DNA of 29,446 nucleotides, taken from assembly GCA_002319925.1 (NCBI GenBank), contig DCFP01000048.1, positions 1-29,446 of the forward strand. Reading direction: 5' to 3'. This document shows positions 1 to 7,667 of the stretch, piece by piece. Under the pieces are notes generated by a model. It saw only the letters and a program-made list of their open reading frames with translations. It was not told the DNA's origin and did no database searches. A program made the translations under genes and the position numbers. Each line of letters begins with the position of its first letter. The stretch's first letter is position 1. The stretch is from Holophagaceae bacterium UBA1801 (GTDB lineage: Bacteria > Acidobacteriota > Holophagae > Holophagales > Holophagaceae).

Positions 1-1487
1 AGGCGCAGGGGGCGCTCCACGGTGACCTTCCAGTACCCAAAAGCCTCGTTGGGGAAGACCTTGGACTCAGGTGTCTCCTTGAACACCTTGAAGGTCTGGA
101 TGATCCGTTCGATGTCCTCCGGCGAAAGCTCGCAGTTCTTCTTGCCGAGGTTCTTGCGCAGGGGCTTGAACCACTGACTGGCGTCGATGAGTTGGATGTG
201 CCCCGCACGGTTCTCGGGCTTGCGGTTGGTGAGCACCCAGATATAGGTTGCGATGCCCGTGTTGTAGAAGAGATTGAGGGGCAGCGCGATGATCGCCTCC
301 ACCCAATCATTCTCAATGAGCCAACGCCGGATGTTGCTTTCACCCTGTCCGGCATCCCCGGTAAAGAGAGAACTCCCGTTGTGGACCTCGGCGATACGGC
401 TGCCCAGGAAGGAGACGTTGTTCATCTTCGAGGCCATATTGGCCAAGAAAAGCATCTGGCCGTCGCTGGAACGGGTGACCAGGGAAAGTTCTTCCCCCTT
501 GTGCATGACCTTGAAACGGGGATCCCTCATTCCGTCTTTACCTCCCATGGCCTCCAGATCCTTCTTCCAGCTCTTGCCATAGGGGGGGTTGGACAGCATG
601 AAATCGAATTCGCGGGCGGGAAAAGCATCATGGGAGAGAGTGGACCACTCGGCGCCGCCGACGATATGGTCGGCGTTTCCACCCTCACCCTTGAGAAGCA
701 TGTCCGCTTTGCAAATGGCGTACGTCTCGGGATTGATCTCCTGGCCATAGAGGTGACTGTTGATTTGGAGCTCACGCTTGGCGGCGATTTCCGCCAGGGT
801 CTCTTCGGCGACGGTTAGCATGCCGCCGGTGCCACAGGCACAGTCGTACAGCAGATAGGAACCCGACTTTAGCTTGTTCCCGATGGGGAGAAATACGAGG
901 CTTGCCATCAGGCGTACGGCATCGCGGGGCGTCCAGTGTTCACCGGCTTCTTCGTTATTGTCCTCGTTGAATTTCCGGACGAGCTCTTCGAACACGGTGC
1001 CCATGGCGTGGTTGTCGATTCCTGCAGGGCTGAGATCAATTTCCGGATCGAGAAACATGTTGATCAGTGCCCCAAGCGCATCGGCCTTAGAGAGGGTGGG
1101 GAGCTGGTTGCGGAACTTGAAGTTGTCGAGGATATCCTGCACGTTGGGCGAAAAGCCATCGAGATAGTCCTCGAAATCTACTGACAACTGCTGCTGGTTT
1201 CCGCGAGACTTCAGATCTCTGAGGGTGAACCTTGAGGTGTTGAAAAAGGCCTGCCCTGCAGCATCACAGAGCGCGGCCCGCTGCTCTGTGATGCGGGCCT
1301 CGTCCAACATCTCTTTAGTGTCGAGGACGGCCTGCTTCGTCGGTTCCAGGACTGAATCCATGCGACGAAGGACGCACATGGGAAGAATCACGTCGGGGTA
1401 TTTGCCTCGCTTGAACAGGTCCCGGAGCACATCATCCGCAATACCCCAGATGAAGGAGACGATCTTGTTGTGCGTGGCTTGATCCAT
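1..1487 (-). CDS. hsdM: Type I restriction-modification methylase subunit HsdM (partial, 3' end beyond window)
   Basis: N6-adenine DNA methyltransferase subunit of a type I restriction-modification complex; it modifies the site read by HsdS and protects it from HsdR. The reading frame runs open from ATG at 1487 to the window edge (about 495 residues; the usual family length is 500-700). Visible motifs are the HsdM N-terminal helical region (residues 1-150), a conserved GEHWTPRDAVRLM block (182-194), SAM-binding motif I as DCACGTGG (215-222) and catalytic motif IV as NPPY (300-303). No stop or frameshift was seen when translated by eye. GGGAG about 9 nt upstream supports the start. HsdS and HsdR should lie to the left, outside the window. 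It sits at the visible left end of the mobile island and is probably cargo. The family call is very secure; whether the system is complete cannot be judged here. Confidence 0.95.
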   Translation of the reverse strand, partial: MDQATHNKIVSFIWGIADDVLRDLFKRGKYPDVILPMCVLRRMDSVLEPTKQAVLDTKEMLDEARITEQRAALCDAAGQAFFNTSRFTLRDLKSRGNQQQLSVDFEDYLDGFSPNVQDILDNFKFRNQLPTLSKADALGALINMFLDPEIDLSPAGIDNHAMGTVFEELVRKFNEDNNEEAGEHWTPRDAVRLMASLVFLPIGNKLKSGSYLLYDCACGTGGMLTVAEETLAEIAAKRELQINSHLYGQEINPETYAICKADMLLKGEGGNADHIVGGAEWSTLSHDAFPAREFDFMLSNPPYGKSWKKDLEAMGGKDGMRDPRFKVMHKGEELSLVTRSSDGQMLFLANMASKMNNVSFLGSRIAEVHNGSSLFTGDAGQGESNIRRWLIENDWVEAIIALPLNLFYNTGIATYIWVLTNRKPENRAGHIQLIDASQWFKPLRKNLGKKNCELSPEDIERIIQTFKVFKETPESKVFPNEAFGYWKVTVERPLR

Positions 1488-1736
1488 GGCGCAGAGCTCT
1501 CCCAAATCCACCGAACAGGTCTTGAAGATTCCCTAAATCGTAGTGGGTTTTCCTTCGAAGAGTCCCCTAAAGGTGAACTATGATTATTCGCTCTGGATAA
1601 TTGCAAACGTATCGTGAAAAGGCCGAGGCTTAGTTACTGGTATTGAATCAATCGCCGTTCCCATTGCATAGATCAAGGCCTGAACCGATCTTGGATATTC
1701 CGTCCCCAGAGGTTGCCATGGGTGACCAGTGGCTGC

Positions 1737-1755
1737 CCACTCGGCATTCCGAGGG
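1737..1755 (-). terminator. Hairpin just after the P-loop gene
   Basis: CTCGG-CATT-CCGAG forms a five-pair stem (1740-1753), extended by two G-C pairs across a bulged A. It lies 8-20 nt past the stop of the P-loop gene. No T-tract follows on the minus strand, so it may be an mRNA-end stabiliser rather than an intrinsic terminator. The rest of the 273-bp spacer before hsdM shows no gene and no convincing promoter. Confidence 0.3.
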
Positions 1756-1760
1756 CAGGC

Positions 1761-2879
1761 TCAGATTATTGACAAGCACAATCCACGCAGGGAGGCCTCA
1801 TACGCATCCGCTTGCTCCAACCAAGAAGGCAAACGATCTTGCATTGGGGCAATGTCTGTAAGACTCCTAACCGAAGATAGGGTACTTGAGGCTATAGAAA
1901 GAATTTCAGTACGGGAAGGCAGAGCCAAATCTGAGATCGCCAGTATCCTCGGATCGAGGTCTTCCTGGGCAAGCTCGATCAGAAGGGGCGGGATCTCCAA
2001 TGCCTTTTCCTCCGCCTCACAGAGAGCCACACGCCAATGGTACAGGAGCTGGTGAAGGACGCTGATCCCTCCATCAAGTAACTCGCTTCGAATGGCCTCA
2101 ACCCTCTGTACGGCCTTCTCTCCAGCCAGCCATTGCCGCCGACCATCAACGACCTCTACTAGGTCTAAGGTCGTACCATCATCGGAGGCATTCGATTCTG
2201 CAAGATCCAGGAAAAGCGCGAGCCCTTTGACGAGAGTGCTCGCCATGTGTTCCAGGGACACCGTTCTCCCCTCATGCCAAGGCAAGGCGCGCTCCAGCAT
2301 GCCTTTGACTGCGAGAGCCAAAGGGCGATAGGCGAATACAAAGGCCACGTTCCGACCGCTCTCCCTCGCAATCTGGCGGAGCTCTCGTGCAGTCTCCCTT
2401 TCAGACAAAGGACTGTCCACTACCGTGTGAAAGCCCCTGCCCATCCCACCTTTCACGAGGGTGGTCTTCCCGCACGCGGGCATTCCCATGGTGAACAGAA
2501 CCCATTCTTCGCTTGACGTGCAAGGCATAGCCATGCGCTTGCGGAACATCTTCAAAGGCAGCGCAGCGACTGCTTCCCCACAGAATCGATAACTGAGGAG
2601 TGGATTGTCTCTTGTCCATGGCATCACACGAACGAGTTCATCACCCGAGATGTAACTGCCGTGGTTCGTTTCCGGATCGTTCGCATACATTCCCGAAGCC
2701 CGGTCAGGATCAGAGGCGAAGCGGTAAGCCATCGACAACATCTGAGAAACCTCTGGCATGGTCCGGAGGCGCATCCCAAGCGGAAGGGAAGCCTCTGCAG
2801 AGGGCTTCGGTCGTTTCACAGGGGCCGAGGCATCCAGGTCCAGTTCAATTCGTGGAAACCCTGCATCCTGATCGCTCAT
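1761..2879 (-). CDS. P-loop NTPase resembling zeta toxin / sugar-nucleotide kinase family
   Basis: 372-residue cytoplasmic protein. Residues 126-140 (EWVLFTMGMPACGKT) are a beta-strand leading into a Walker A loop. After it come an acidic VD pair (154-155), the segment GRNVAFVFAYRPLALAVKGM (175-194) and GRTVSLEHM (204-212). The order P-loop, hydrophobic strand, helix with basic residues, then GR near a conserved H resembles the zeta/PezT kinase fold that phosphorylates UDP-sugars. The similarity is by eye only. The first 120 residues and the helical C-terminus (230-372) match nothing I recognise. Start: AAGGAAGAGC directly before the ATG is a good ribosome site. It lies between hsdM and small secreted or unknown genes in the island. 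It could be a toxin, an anti-phage kinase or another AAA-like protein. There is no obvious epsilon-type antitoxin beside it, only a 36-codon ORF upstream. Confidence 0.75.
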   Translation of the reverse strand: MSDQDAGFPRIELDLDASAPVKRPKPSAEASLPLGMRLRTMPEVSQMLSMAYRFASDPDRASGMYANDPETNHGSYISGDELVRVMPWTRDNPLLSYRFCGEAVAALPLKMFRKRMAMPCTSSEEWVLFTMGMPACGKTTLVKGGMGRGFHTVVDSPLSERETARELRQIARESGRNVAFVFAYRPLALAVKGMLERALPWHEGRTVSLEHMASTLVKGLALFLDLAESNASDDGTTLDLVEVVDGRRQWLAGEKAVQRVEAIRSELLDGGISVLHQLLYHWRVALCEAEEKALEIPPLLIELAQEDLDPRILAISDLALPSRTEILSIASSTLSSVRSLTDIAPMQDRLPSWLEQADAYEASLRGLCLSII

Positions 2880-2908
2880 GCTCTTCCTTTCTTCAAGGGA
2901 ACGGTTGA

Positions 2909-3019
2909 TCAGTCATCCCATGCGAAGCCGAAGGCTCCCTGCCTGATGTAGTCCACGAAAGAACGGATGAAATCCCGCTTAAAACCCGGGTTCATCAGTT
3001 CGCTCAATGCAGGATGCAT
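2909..3019 (-). CDS. Possible 36-residue ORF or 3' gene remnant upstream of the P-loop gene
   Basis: A short frame starts with ATG at 3019 (MHPALSELMNPGFKRDF...) and ends in ...FGFAWDD with a stop at 2909-2911, 29 nt before the P-loop gene. It reads like genuine protein: mixed amphipathic residues and a good aromatic/acidic C-terminus. The same frame continues open upstream of the ATG (EHPSIVNTN...) into the tail of the secreted-protein gene. It could therefore be the surviving 3' end of a longer gene, or a small partner of the P-loop protein. No clear ribosome site precedes the ATG. Function unknown. Confidence 0.35.
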   Translation of the reverse strand: MHPALSELMNPGFKRDFIRSFVDYIRQGAFGFAWDD

Positions 3020-3056
3020 GTTGGTGTTCACGATGCTGGGATGCTCGCGAGCTCGG

Positions 3057-3563
3057 CTACCAGGTCTTAAAAGAATTGAAGAATCCAGTTACCTCGAGTT
3101 TATCTCTAAATTCTGGTTTCGGACCTACATATACAATCATAAAAACGGTTGCCCCAACTTGAATAATGTCAGTCCTACAATAATGTGGAGTGGTTTCACC
3201 CGCTGTAAGGTCAGATCCATGGGCTAGAACTCTCAACCCCTTGTTGTCTCCCATATAGATAAAACCTTGAATATCATCTATAGAGTAATGTAATTCTTGA
3301 GTAAAAAACGGAAGCATTATTTTTAAATCAGCATTTCTCACACGGTTTTTTACGACAGCAATTTCAAAAATCTCATGACATCCTTCACATATTTCATTTG
3401 CTCTAGCCGTTGATATGTAACTCGTGCCATCGGGAGTTAGATCTGGCACGGGGTATGTTTCTGGAAAATTGATTGAATAGCGTTCGCTTTTTGGGGCGAT
3501 TAGATGGAGATCCTGTCCCATTAAAATTGAGGCGGATAAAACGAAGAATATAAACACGTTCAT
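3057..3563 (-). CDS. Small secreted protein with a single CXXCH motif
   Basis: 168 residues. The N-terminus (MNVFIFFVLSASILMGQ) is a short Sec signal peptide, so the protein is exported. Residues 59-63 read CEGCH, the pattern used to attach haem c in c-type cytochromes, and a third cysteine lies in HYCRTD near residue 128. The rest is a mixed alpha/beta domain of about 140 residues with no family that I recognise, and no obvious haem-ligand methionine context. The start is supported by AGAGGAG 6-8 nt upstream. It is AT-richer than neighbours on its right and lies alone between the degraded GC-rich stretch and the P-loop gene. It may be a monohaem cytochrome-like protein or a disulfide-containing secreted protein; the single motif could be chance. 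Confidence 0.65.
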   Translation of the reverse strand: MNVFIFFVLSASILMGQDLHLIAPKSERYSINFPETYPVPDLTPDGTSYISTARANEICEGCHEIFEIAVVKNRVRNADLKIMLPFFTQELHYSIDDIQGFIYMGDNKGLRVLAHGSDLTAGETTPHYCRTDIIQVGATVFMIVYVGPKPEFRDKLEVTGFFNSFKTW

Positions 3564-4269
3564 ATAATCTCCTCTTCGAGAAGTTTTCAGCAGTAACGAG
3601 ATCTTCCAAATATCCCTTCAACACATATTACGGCAAGCCAGCGAGTAAGAGCGCCCGGTATGGAGATTCGTCAGGGATCAGCCCAAGACCTATAAAGAAC
3701 CGCATGAGTGGGGATGGTCTGGGGAAAACATCTCGGAGATTGTCGAAGTGTGCCGTAGGGTCCGTCTTACATCGGCCACGATTTCTGAATCTTTTTCGAA
3801 CCCTAAGGGGAGAGATCGACGGGTGGCGGCAGGGGCGGGCTTTGGAGAGGCTGCAACCGCTCTGGAAACTGCTGGGGGATCCTCGGGGTTCTGGCAGTGG
3901 GGAGCCGGTGCGCTGTCCCTCAAAAGGCTTTCCGGTCATCCCCGGGAGGCAGGTTCAGAGGTCCAGGTTGGTGCCTCAGATCGGGGAAGGCTTTGGCCCA
4001 TTCGGAGGCCCAGTCCGGGGCATGGTTCAGCACCGGAATAACTCAATCAAAAAATCAGGTCCACGTCTCTCTGAAAAGTTTGAGATGGAAAACATGCCAC
4101 AAAATTTAGGTAACTCACCGATCACTATCGTTGATTTTTAAAATGATATGCAATCCGAATGGCATTTCCAATGCCGCTTCTTTTGTTCGAACTTTGATCA
4201 AAGTCTGCTCAACTAAATCACCTTTCGAAGTAATTTTTCGTCAAACTTGGAATACAAATGTATATATTT
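3564..4269. pseudogene. Gene-poor stretch with a GC-rich degraded coding remnant
   Basis: About 700 bp without an intact gene. Positions 3630-4035 are clearly GC-rich between AT-rich flanks. On the minus strand a protein-like segment (LNHAPDWASEWAKAFPDLRH..., about 3940-4035) runs into a stop. The sequence after it stays open in two other frames with plausible protein text (for example PLGFEKDSEIVADVRRTLRH at about 3750-3800). This pattern fits a frameshifted, decaying gene. Overlapping ORFs also exist on the plus strand (3704-4141), but they have no ribosome site and odd composition. I do not recognise the ancestral family. From 4040 to 4269 the DNA is AT-rich with no gene seen. Confidence 0.35.
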
Positions 4270-4860
4270 TCACTTTGAATATGAGTACATATCTTCAAAT
4301 GTAATTTTTGAAAATTTATAAGCATCTTGAATATATTCGTTAATGATGAAATTAGCAAAGCTGTTATTTAAGGAAGTTAGTGTCCCCTTAAAATTAATTA
4401 ATTCTGATTCTGGCAAAGATAAAATCAACTCTCGAGCAAAAGTAAATATTAAATCTTGAACGAATGGATTATGACAATTACTTTCATTAACAATGGAAGT
4501 AATTATTGAATTTAATTCGTCTGCCCTTAATCCAAATGACCACCCATATATGGGATAGGCAGCTTTGACGGACCAATACTTGTAAATCAGCCACAGACGG
4601 TCTAGCTGTAGCTGAGTATTACTGATGCTTCCATTATTTTTTAAATACATGTCAAAATAGGCAAGAATCGGTCTATCACCATTTTCCTCTAAATATTCTA
4701 AATCCTTATCATCATCCTGGATTTCAAGCATACGTCCATAGTTATAATTATTTTTACAAACCAGCATTACATCTTCGACAATAACATTCCTCGGATCTAT
4801 CCAATCTGATGTATCTTCATCTTCAATTTTTTGTTTTAATTGACTAATAGATATTTTCAT
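4270..4860 (-). CDS. Candidate immunity protein for the Rhs toxin tip
   Basis: 196-residue acidic cytoplasmic protein with no signal peptide, rich in D/E, N and aromatic residues (for example LEIQDDDKDLEYLEENGDRP, residues 45-64; a W/Y-rich stretch around 88-107). I recognise no family. The inference of immunity rests on position: it starts 24 nt after the stop of the Rhs gene whose C-terminus is variable, on the same strand, and it shares that tip's AT-rich composition. Rhs, CDI and other polymorphic toxins are typically followed by a cognate inhibitor gene in just this place. GAGAACTC upstream of the ATG gives a weak ribosome site, fitting coupling to the toxin gene. It could also be an unrelated small gene. 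Confidence 0.7.
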   Translation of the reverse strand: MKISISQLKQKIEDEDTSDWIDPRNVIVEDVMLVCKNNYNYGRMLEIQDDDKDLEYLEENGDRPILAYFDMYLKNNGSISNTQLQLDRLWLIYKYWSVKAAYPIYGWSFGLRADELNSIITSIVNESNCHNPFVQDLIFTFARELILSLPESELINFKGTLTSLNNSFANFIINEYIQDAYKFSKITFEDMYSYSK

Positions 4861-4884
4861 GAGTTCTCTTTTATGATTCTGGAA

Positions 4885-7659
4885 TTATGGTGTCGGCGGT
4901 TTATTAGATTCTTTTACCATCTCTAATGCTTTTTTAAGGGCATCTACCTTTGCGGAAATTTCAGCTGCGAGTTTTAGTCGTTGTTCTGGTGATATAGAAT
5001 ATGAATTCATTACTTGCTTAGCAAGTTTGGAATATGCAGCTATGGCTTCTTTGGCTTTAATTAAATGATCTGATGCTCCAACAACCTCACCAGTTTCTGC
5101 AAAATGTTCTACCGCACCTGCAAGTCCACCAGGTACTTCTGCTGGAGCATCGGTGCGATCAAAAGCCGCTTCTAGAGCCTTAAATTCTGCAGTCTTAGAT
5201 GCCAGTATTTGTGCGCCTCTCGTAACCTGCGCGACGGCTCCTTCTTCTTCTTGTATGCTTTCTAATGTCGTTTGCACCAGCTCAGGTTTGGTAATTACCT
5301 TGATTCCTGCGGCTGATGCAATAGTTCTTAACCCGGCTAAAATCAATCCGGATTCTCCTGCAGTTACAGCCAGCGGAGCCCCTACACCGAGTACCCCAGC
5401 AGTGACACAGGTCGTTCTAAGCCGGGTGCGCATTGCATCTCCCCAGCCTGGATCATAGGCACTTTTATATGCTGCGGCTGCAATTGCTAATGATGCCTGT
5501 AATCCATTCGCATCGACGAGCATCAATGGATTTTCTCCAACATACGCGAATTGATTTAGGTCATTGGGATCAACTCCATCATCACTGTTCATGAAGCGAT
5601 GCCAGGCTGGGGAGTAGAACCTACCACGCATGTATATCAATCCTGTCGGTTCAGCATAGATATGTCCCGTATAGCCGGTTAAGGGAAGGTAACCCGAAGT
5701 GGAGGCAGTCAGGATTGCGCCGTAGGGGCCGAAGGCTTGCAATCCTTCCACCTGGCCGGTGTCATCCATAGCAGGGTTGCCTGTGTTATTCGTTCCCGCC
5801 GTGATCACTCTGGGAGTACCCAAATGATCACTGTGCAGTTCATGCACAAAGCCATTCGCATCAATCTCAGCAATGGCCAGGTCGCCCAAATAGATGACAT
5901 CACGGTTCCATGTCGGCGAAGGGTTGACCGTGTATTCGGACAGGAGATGCCCTGTCCCCGTATAGGCGTACACACGATTCTGAGTGGCATCCAGACTATC
6001 GGTCCGTGTGACACGTAAACCAGAGGCGGCATACTGATACGACTCCAGGGAGCCGGTGGCGCCGTTAGTCGTCGATATCATCCGCCCTAATTCATCCCAG
6101 GCCATGGAGAGATCCGCTTGCGCATCGATAGTCGGTGCGATCATCGCGACTTCCCCGTAATTGGTATATGTGGCATCTGTCAGGCCGTTGTTAACTGCCA
6201 GCCTAGGAAGGCGGTTGCGGCTCTGCAGATCATTGGGTGCAACAGAAGAGTCGAACGTAAAATTGTTCAGGGGGTCACCCACACTGCTGACGTTGTTGTT
6301 GAACGCGTCGTGCTTCAGCGTGTTGCTCACGCCCAAGCTCCCCGAATTGGCTTGGATCAGGCGACTGTTCGCATCATAGGACAGGGTGTCCCAATCCCCT
6401 GCTTTCGTGAGCCTGTCGGCGAAATCATATCCGTAGGTCTGTGTAACGGCCGGGCTTTGATAGGGAGTGAGCGTCCATTGGGCCATTTGCAAGCCCGTCG
6501 GGTCGTGCTTCCATTGCTCGATCGCAGTGGATTTAAAAAGCATCAATGATCGATTCCCCCACCCGTCGTAATCGATCTCCTGGACCAGCACCTTTCCGTT
6601 GCTCAGCGAGACTTGAGTTGGACGGTCAAAATTGTCGTACGTATAGGAGACCGTATTGGCACTGGGATACGTGATCATGGCAAGTCGTCCACCTGCGTCG
6701 TAGGCGTACAGGGTGCAGGTGATGGAGCCATTCGCAGGAGGTGTTCCTCCCGGATAGACCGTCAGCTTGACCTGCTTGTGCGACGACGACCCCTTGGAAT
6801 CCGTGGCGATGTAATTGAAATTGAAAAATCCAGGTATGGCTACCACGCCGCTCAGCAGGCGCGTACCGGAATCGAAGGATAGTCCGTTGACCAAGTTCGA
6901 CACGGAGTAGGTAATAGCATCGTTATCTGGATCGGTAGCCAGTGGAAGCACGCAGTTCACCGTGGTTCCCGCTTTGAACTCAGGAACGATAACGGCGCCA
7001 ATGACGGGAGGTTGGTCGACTTTGACGGTGAATGTGGCCGTTGTCGTGCCCGAAATATTGGTTGCGCTCAGCGTATAGGTACTCGTCGCAGGCGGCGTCA
7101 CGGCCAGAGAAAGCAAGCCTAGGCTCACCGGCGTTTGGTTAATGCTGGCCGATGTAGCCCCAACCACCGTGTAATAAAGCGAAGTGCTTTGGCCAGGATT
7201 GACGGAAGCTGGACTGGCGTAAAAAGCAGAAATGATCGGGGCTAGAGGTACGTTCACTTGAATGGTGTAGGAGGCGGCGGGATTCAGATTCTGACCCCCG
7301 CCCTGCTGGGGGTAGGTCAAGGTCACGGTATAGCTACCCGCTACGCTGTATTGATGGGTGCAAGTGCTGGCGGTTGCGACAAGGCTTTGACCGTCACCAA
7401 ATTTCCAGGTGGGCGTTCGGGAATCGAAGCTCGTGTCGTACTTGAACGTGGTGGCTTGTCCGATCCCAATCTGAGCATTGTTGGTTGGAGCAAGGATGGG
7501 GGTGGTGCCCCCGCCACTTCCGTTTTGGGCCCCTTGAGCCTGCAACCCTAGGCCTGTCCCCAGCAGCAATGCCAGCCCCATTCCCAGCGTGCAAAGCCAC
7601 TGCGCTATCTTTCGGTGTGCGTTCCTCTCCGTCGAGGTAGCTCCAGTTGGGATTCTCAT
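4885..7659 (-). CDS. Secreted Rhs protein with PKD/Ig domains, Rhs core and variable C-terminal tip
   Basis: About 924 residues. Order: Sec signal peptide (about 1-43, ending LQAQ); a PKD domain (WKFGDG...; about 55-135); an Ig-like domain (about 140-215); a cadherin/putative-Ig domain (DPDNDAITYSVSN; about 220-305); YD repeats (for example YTYDNFDRP, YGYDFADRL; about 320-640); and an Rhs core (HSDHLGTPRVIT, then GRFYSP, then YVGENPLMLVDANG; about 645-719). The final DANG-L resembles the DPxG-L site where Rhs shells release their cargo. The last 205 residues are a helical domain of no known family to me, and the DNA turns AT-rich there, as in swapped toxin tips. The ATG at 7659 has GAGGG 7 nt upstream. 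An alternative GTG at 7671 would overlap the upstream stop. It is likely translated with the preceding YD-repeat gene and followed by its immunity gene. Confidence 0.9.
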   Translation of the reverse strand: MRIPTGATSTERNAHRKIAQWLCTLGMGLALLLGTGLGLQAQGAQNGSGGGTTPILAPTNNAQIGIGQATTFKYDTSFDSRTPTWKFGDGQSLVATASTCTHQYSVAGSYTVTLTYPQQGGGQNLNPAASYTIQVNVPLAPIISAFYASPASVNPGQSTSLYYTVVGATSASINQTPVSLGLLSLAVTPPATSTYTLSATNISGTTTATFTVKVDQPPVIGAVIVPEFKAGTTVNCVLPLATDPDNDAITYSVSNLVNGLSFDSGTRLLSGVVAIPGFFNFNYIATDSKGSSSHKQVKLTVYPGGTPPANGSITCTLYAYDAGGRLAMITYPSANTVSYTYDNFDRPTQVSLSNGKVLVQEIDYDGWGNRSLMLFKSTAIEQWKHDPTGLQMAQWTLTPYQSPAVTQTYGYDFADRLTKAGDWDTLSYDANSRLIQANSGSLGVSNTLKHDAFNNNVSSVGDPLNNFTFDSSVAPNDLQSRNRLPRLAVNNGLTDATYTNYGEVAMIAPTIDAQADLSMAWDELGRMISTTNGATGSLESYQYAASGLRVTRTDSLDATQNRVYAYTGTGHLLSEYTVNPSPTWNRDVIYLGDLAIAEIDANGFVHELHSDHLGTPRVITAGTNNTGNPAMDDTGQVEGLQAFGPYGAILTASTSGYLPLTGYTGHIYAEPTGLIYMRGRFYSPAWHRFMNSDDGVDPNDLNQFAYVGENPLMLVDANGLQASLAIAAAAYKSAYDPGWGDAMRTRLRTTCVTAGVLGVGAPLAVTAGESGLILAGLRTIASAAGIKVITKPELVQTTLESIQEEEGAVAQVTRGAQILASKTAEFKALEAAFDRTDAPAEVPGGLAGAVEHFAETGEVVGASDHLIKAKEAIAAYSKLAKQVMNSYSISPEQRLKLAAEISAKVDALKKALEMVKESNKPPTP

Positions 7660-7667
7660 GGCCGCCC

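Noticed and set aside
3704..4141. Plus-strand ORF in the GC-rich stretch
   Set aside because: No ribosome site, Gly/Arg/Pro-rich text without motif, and it crosses a sharp composition change.
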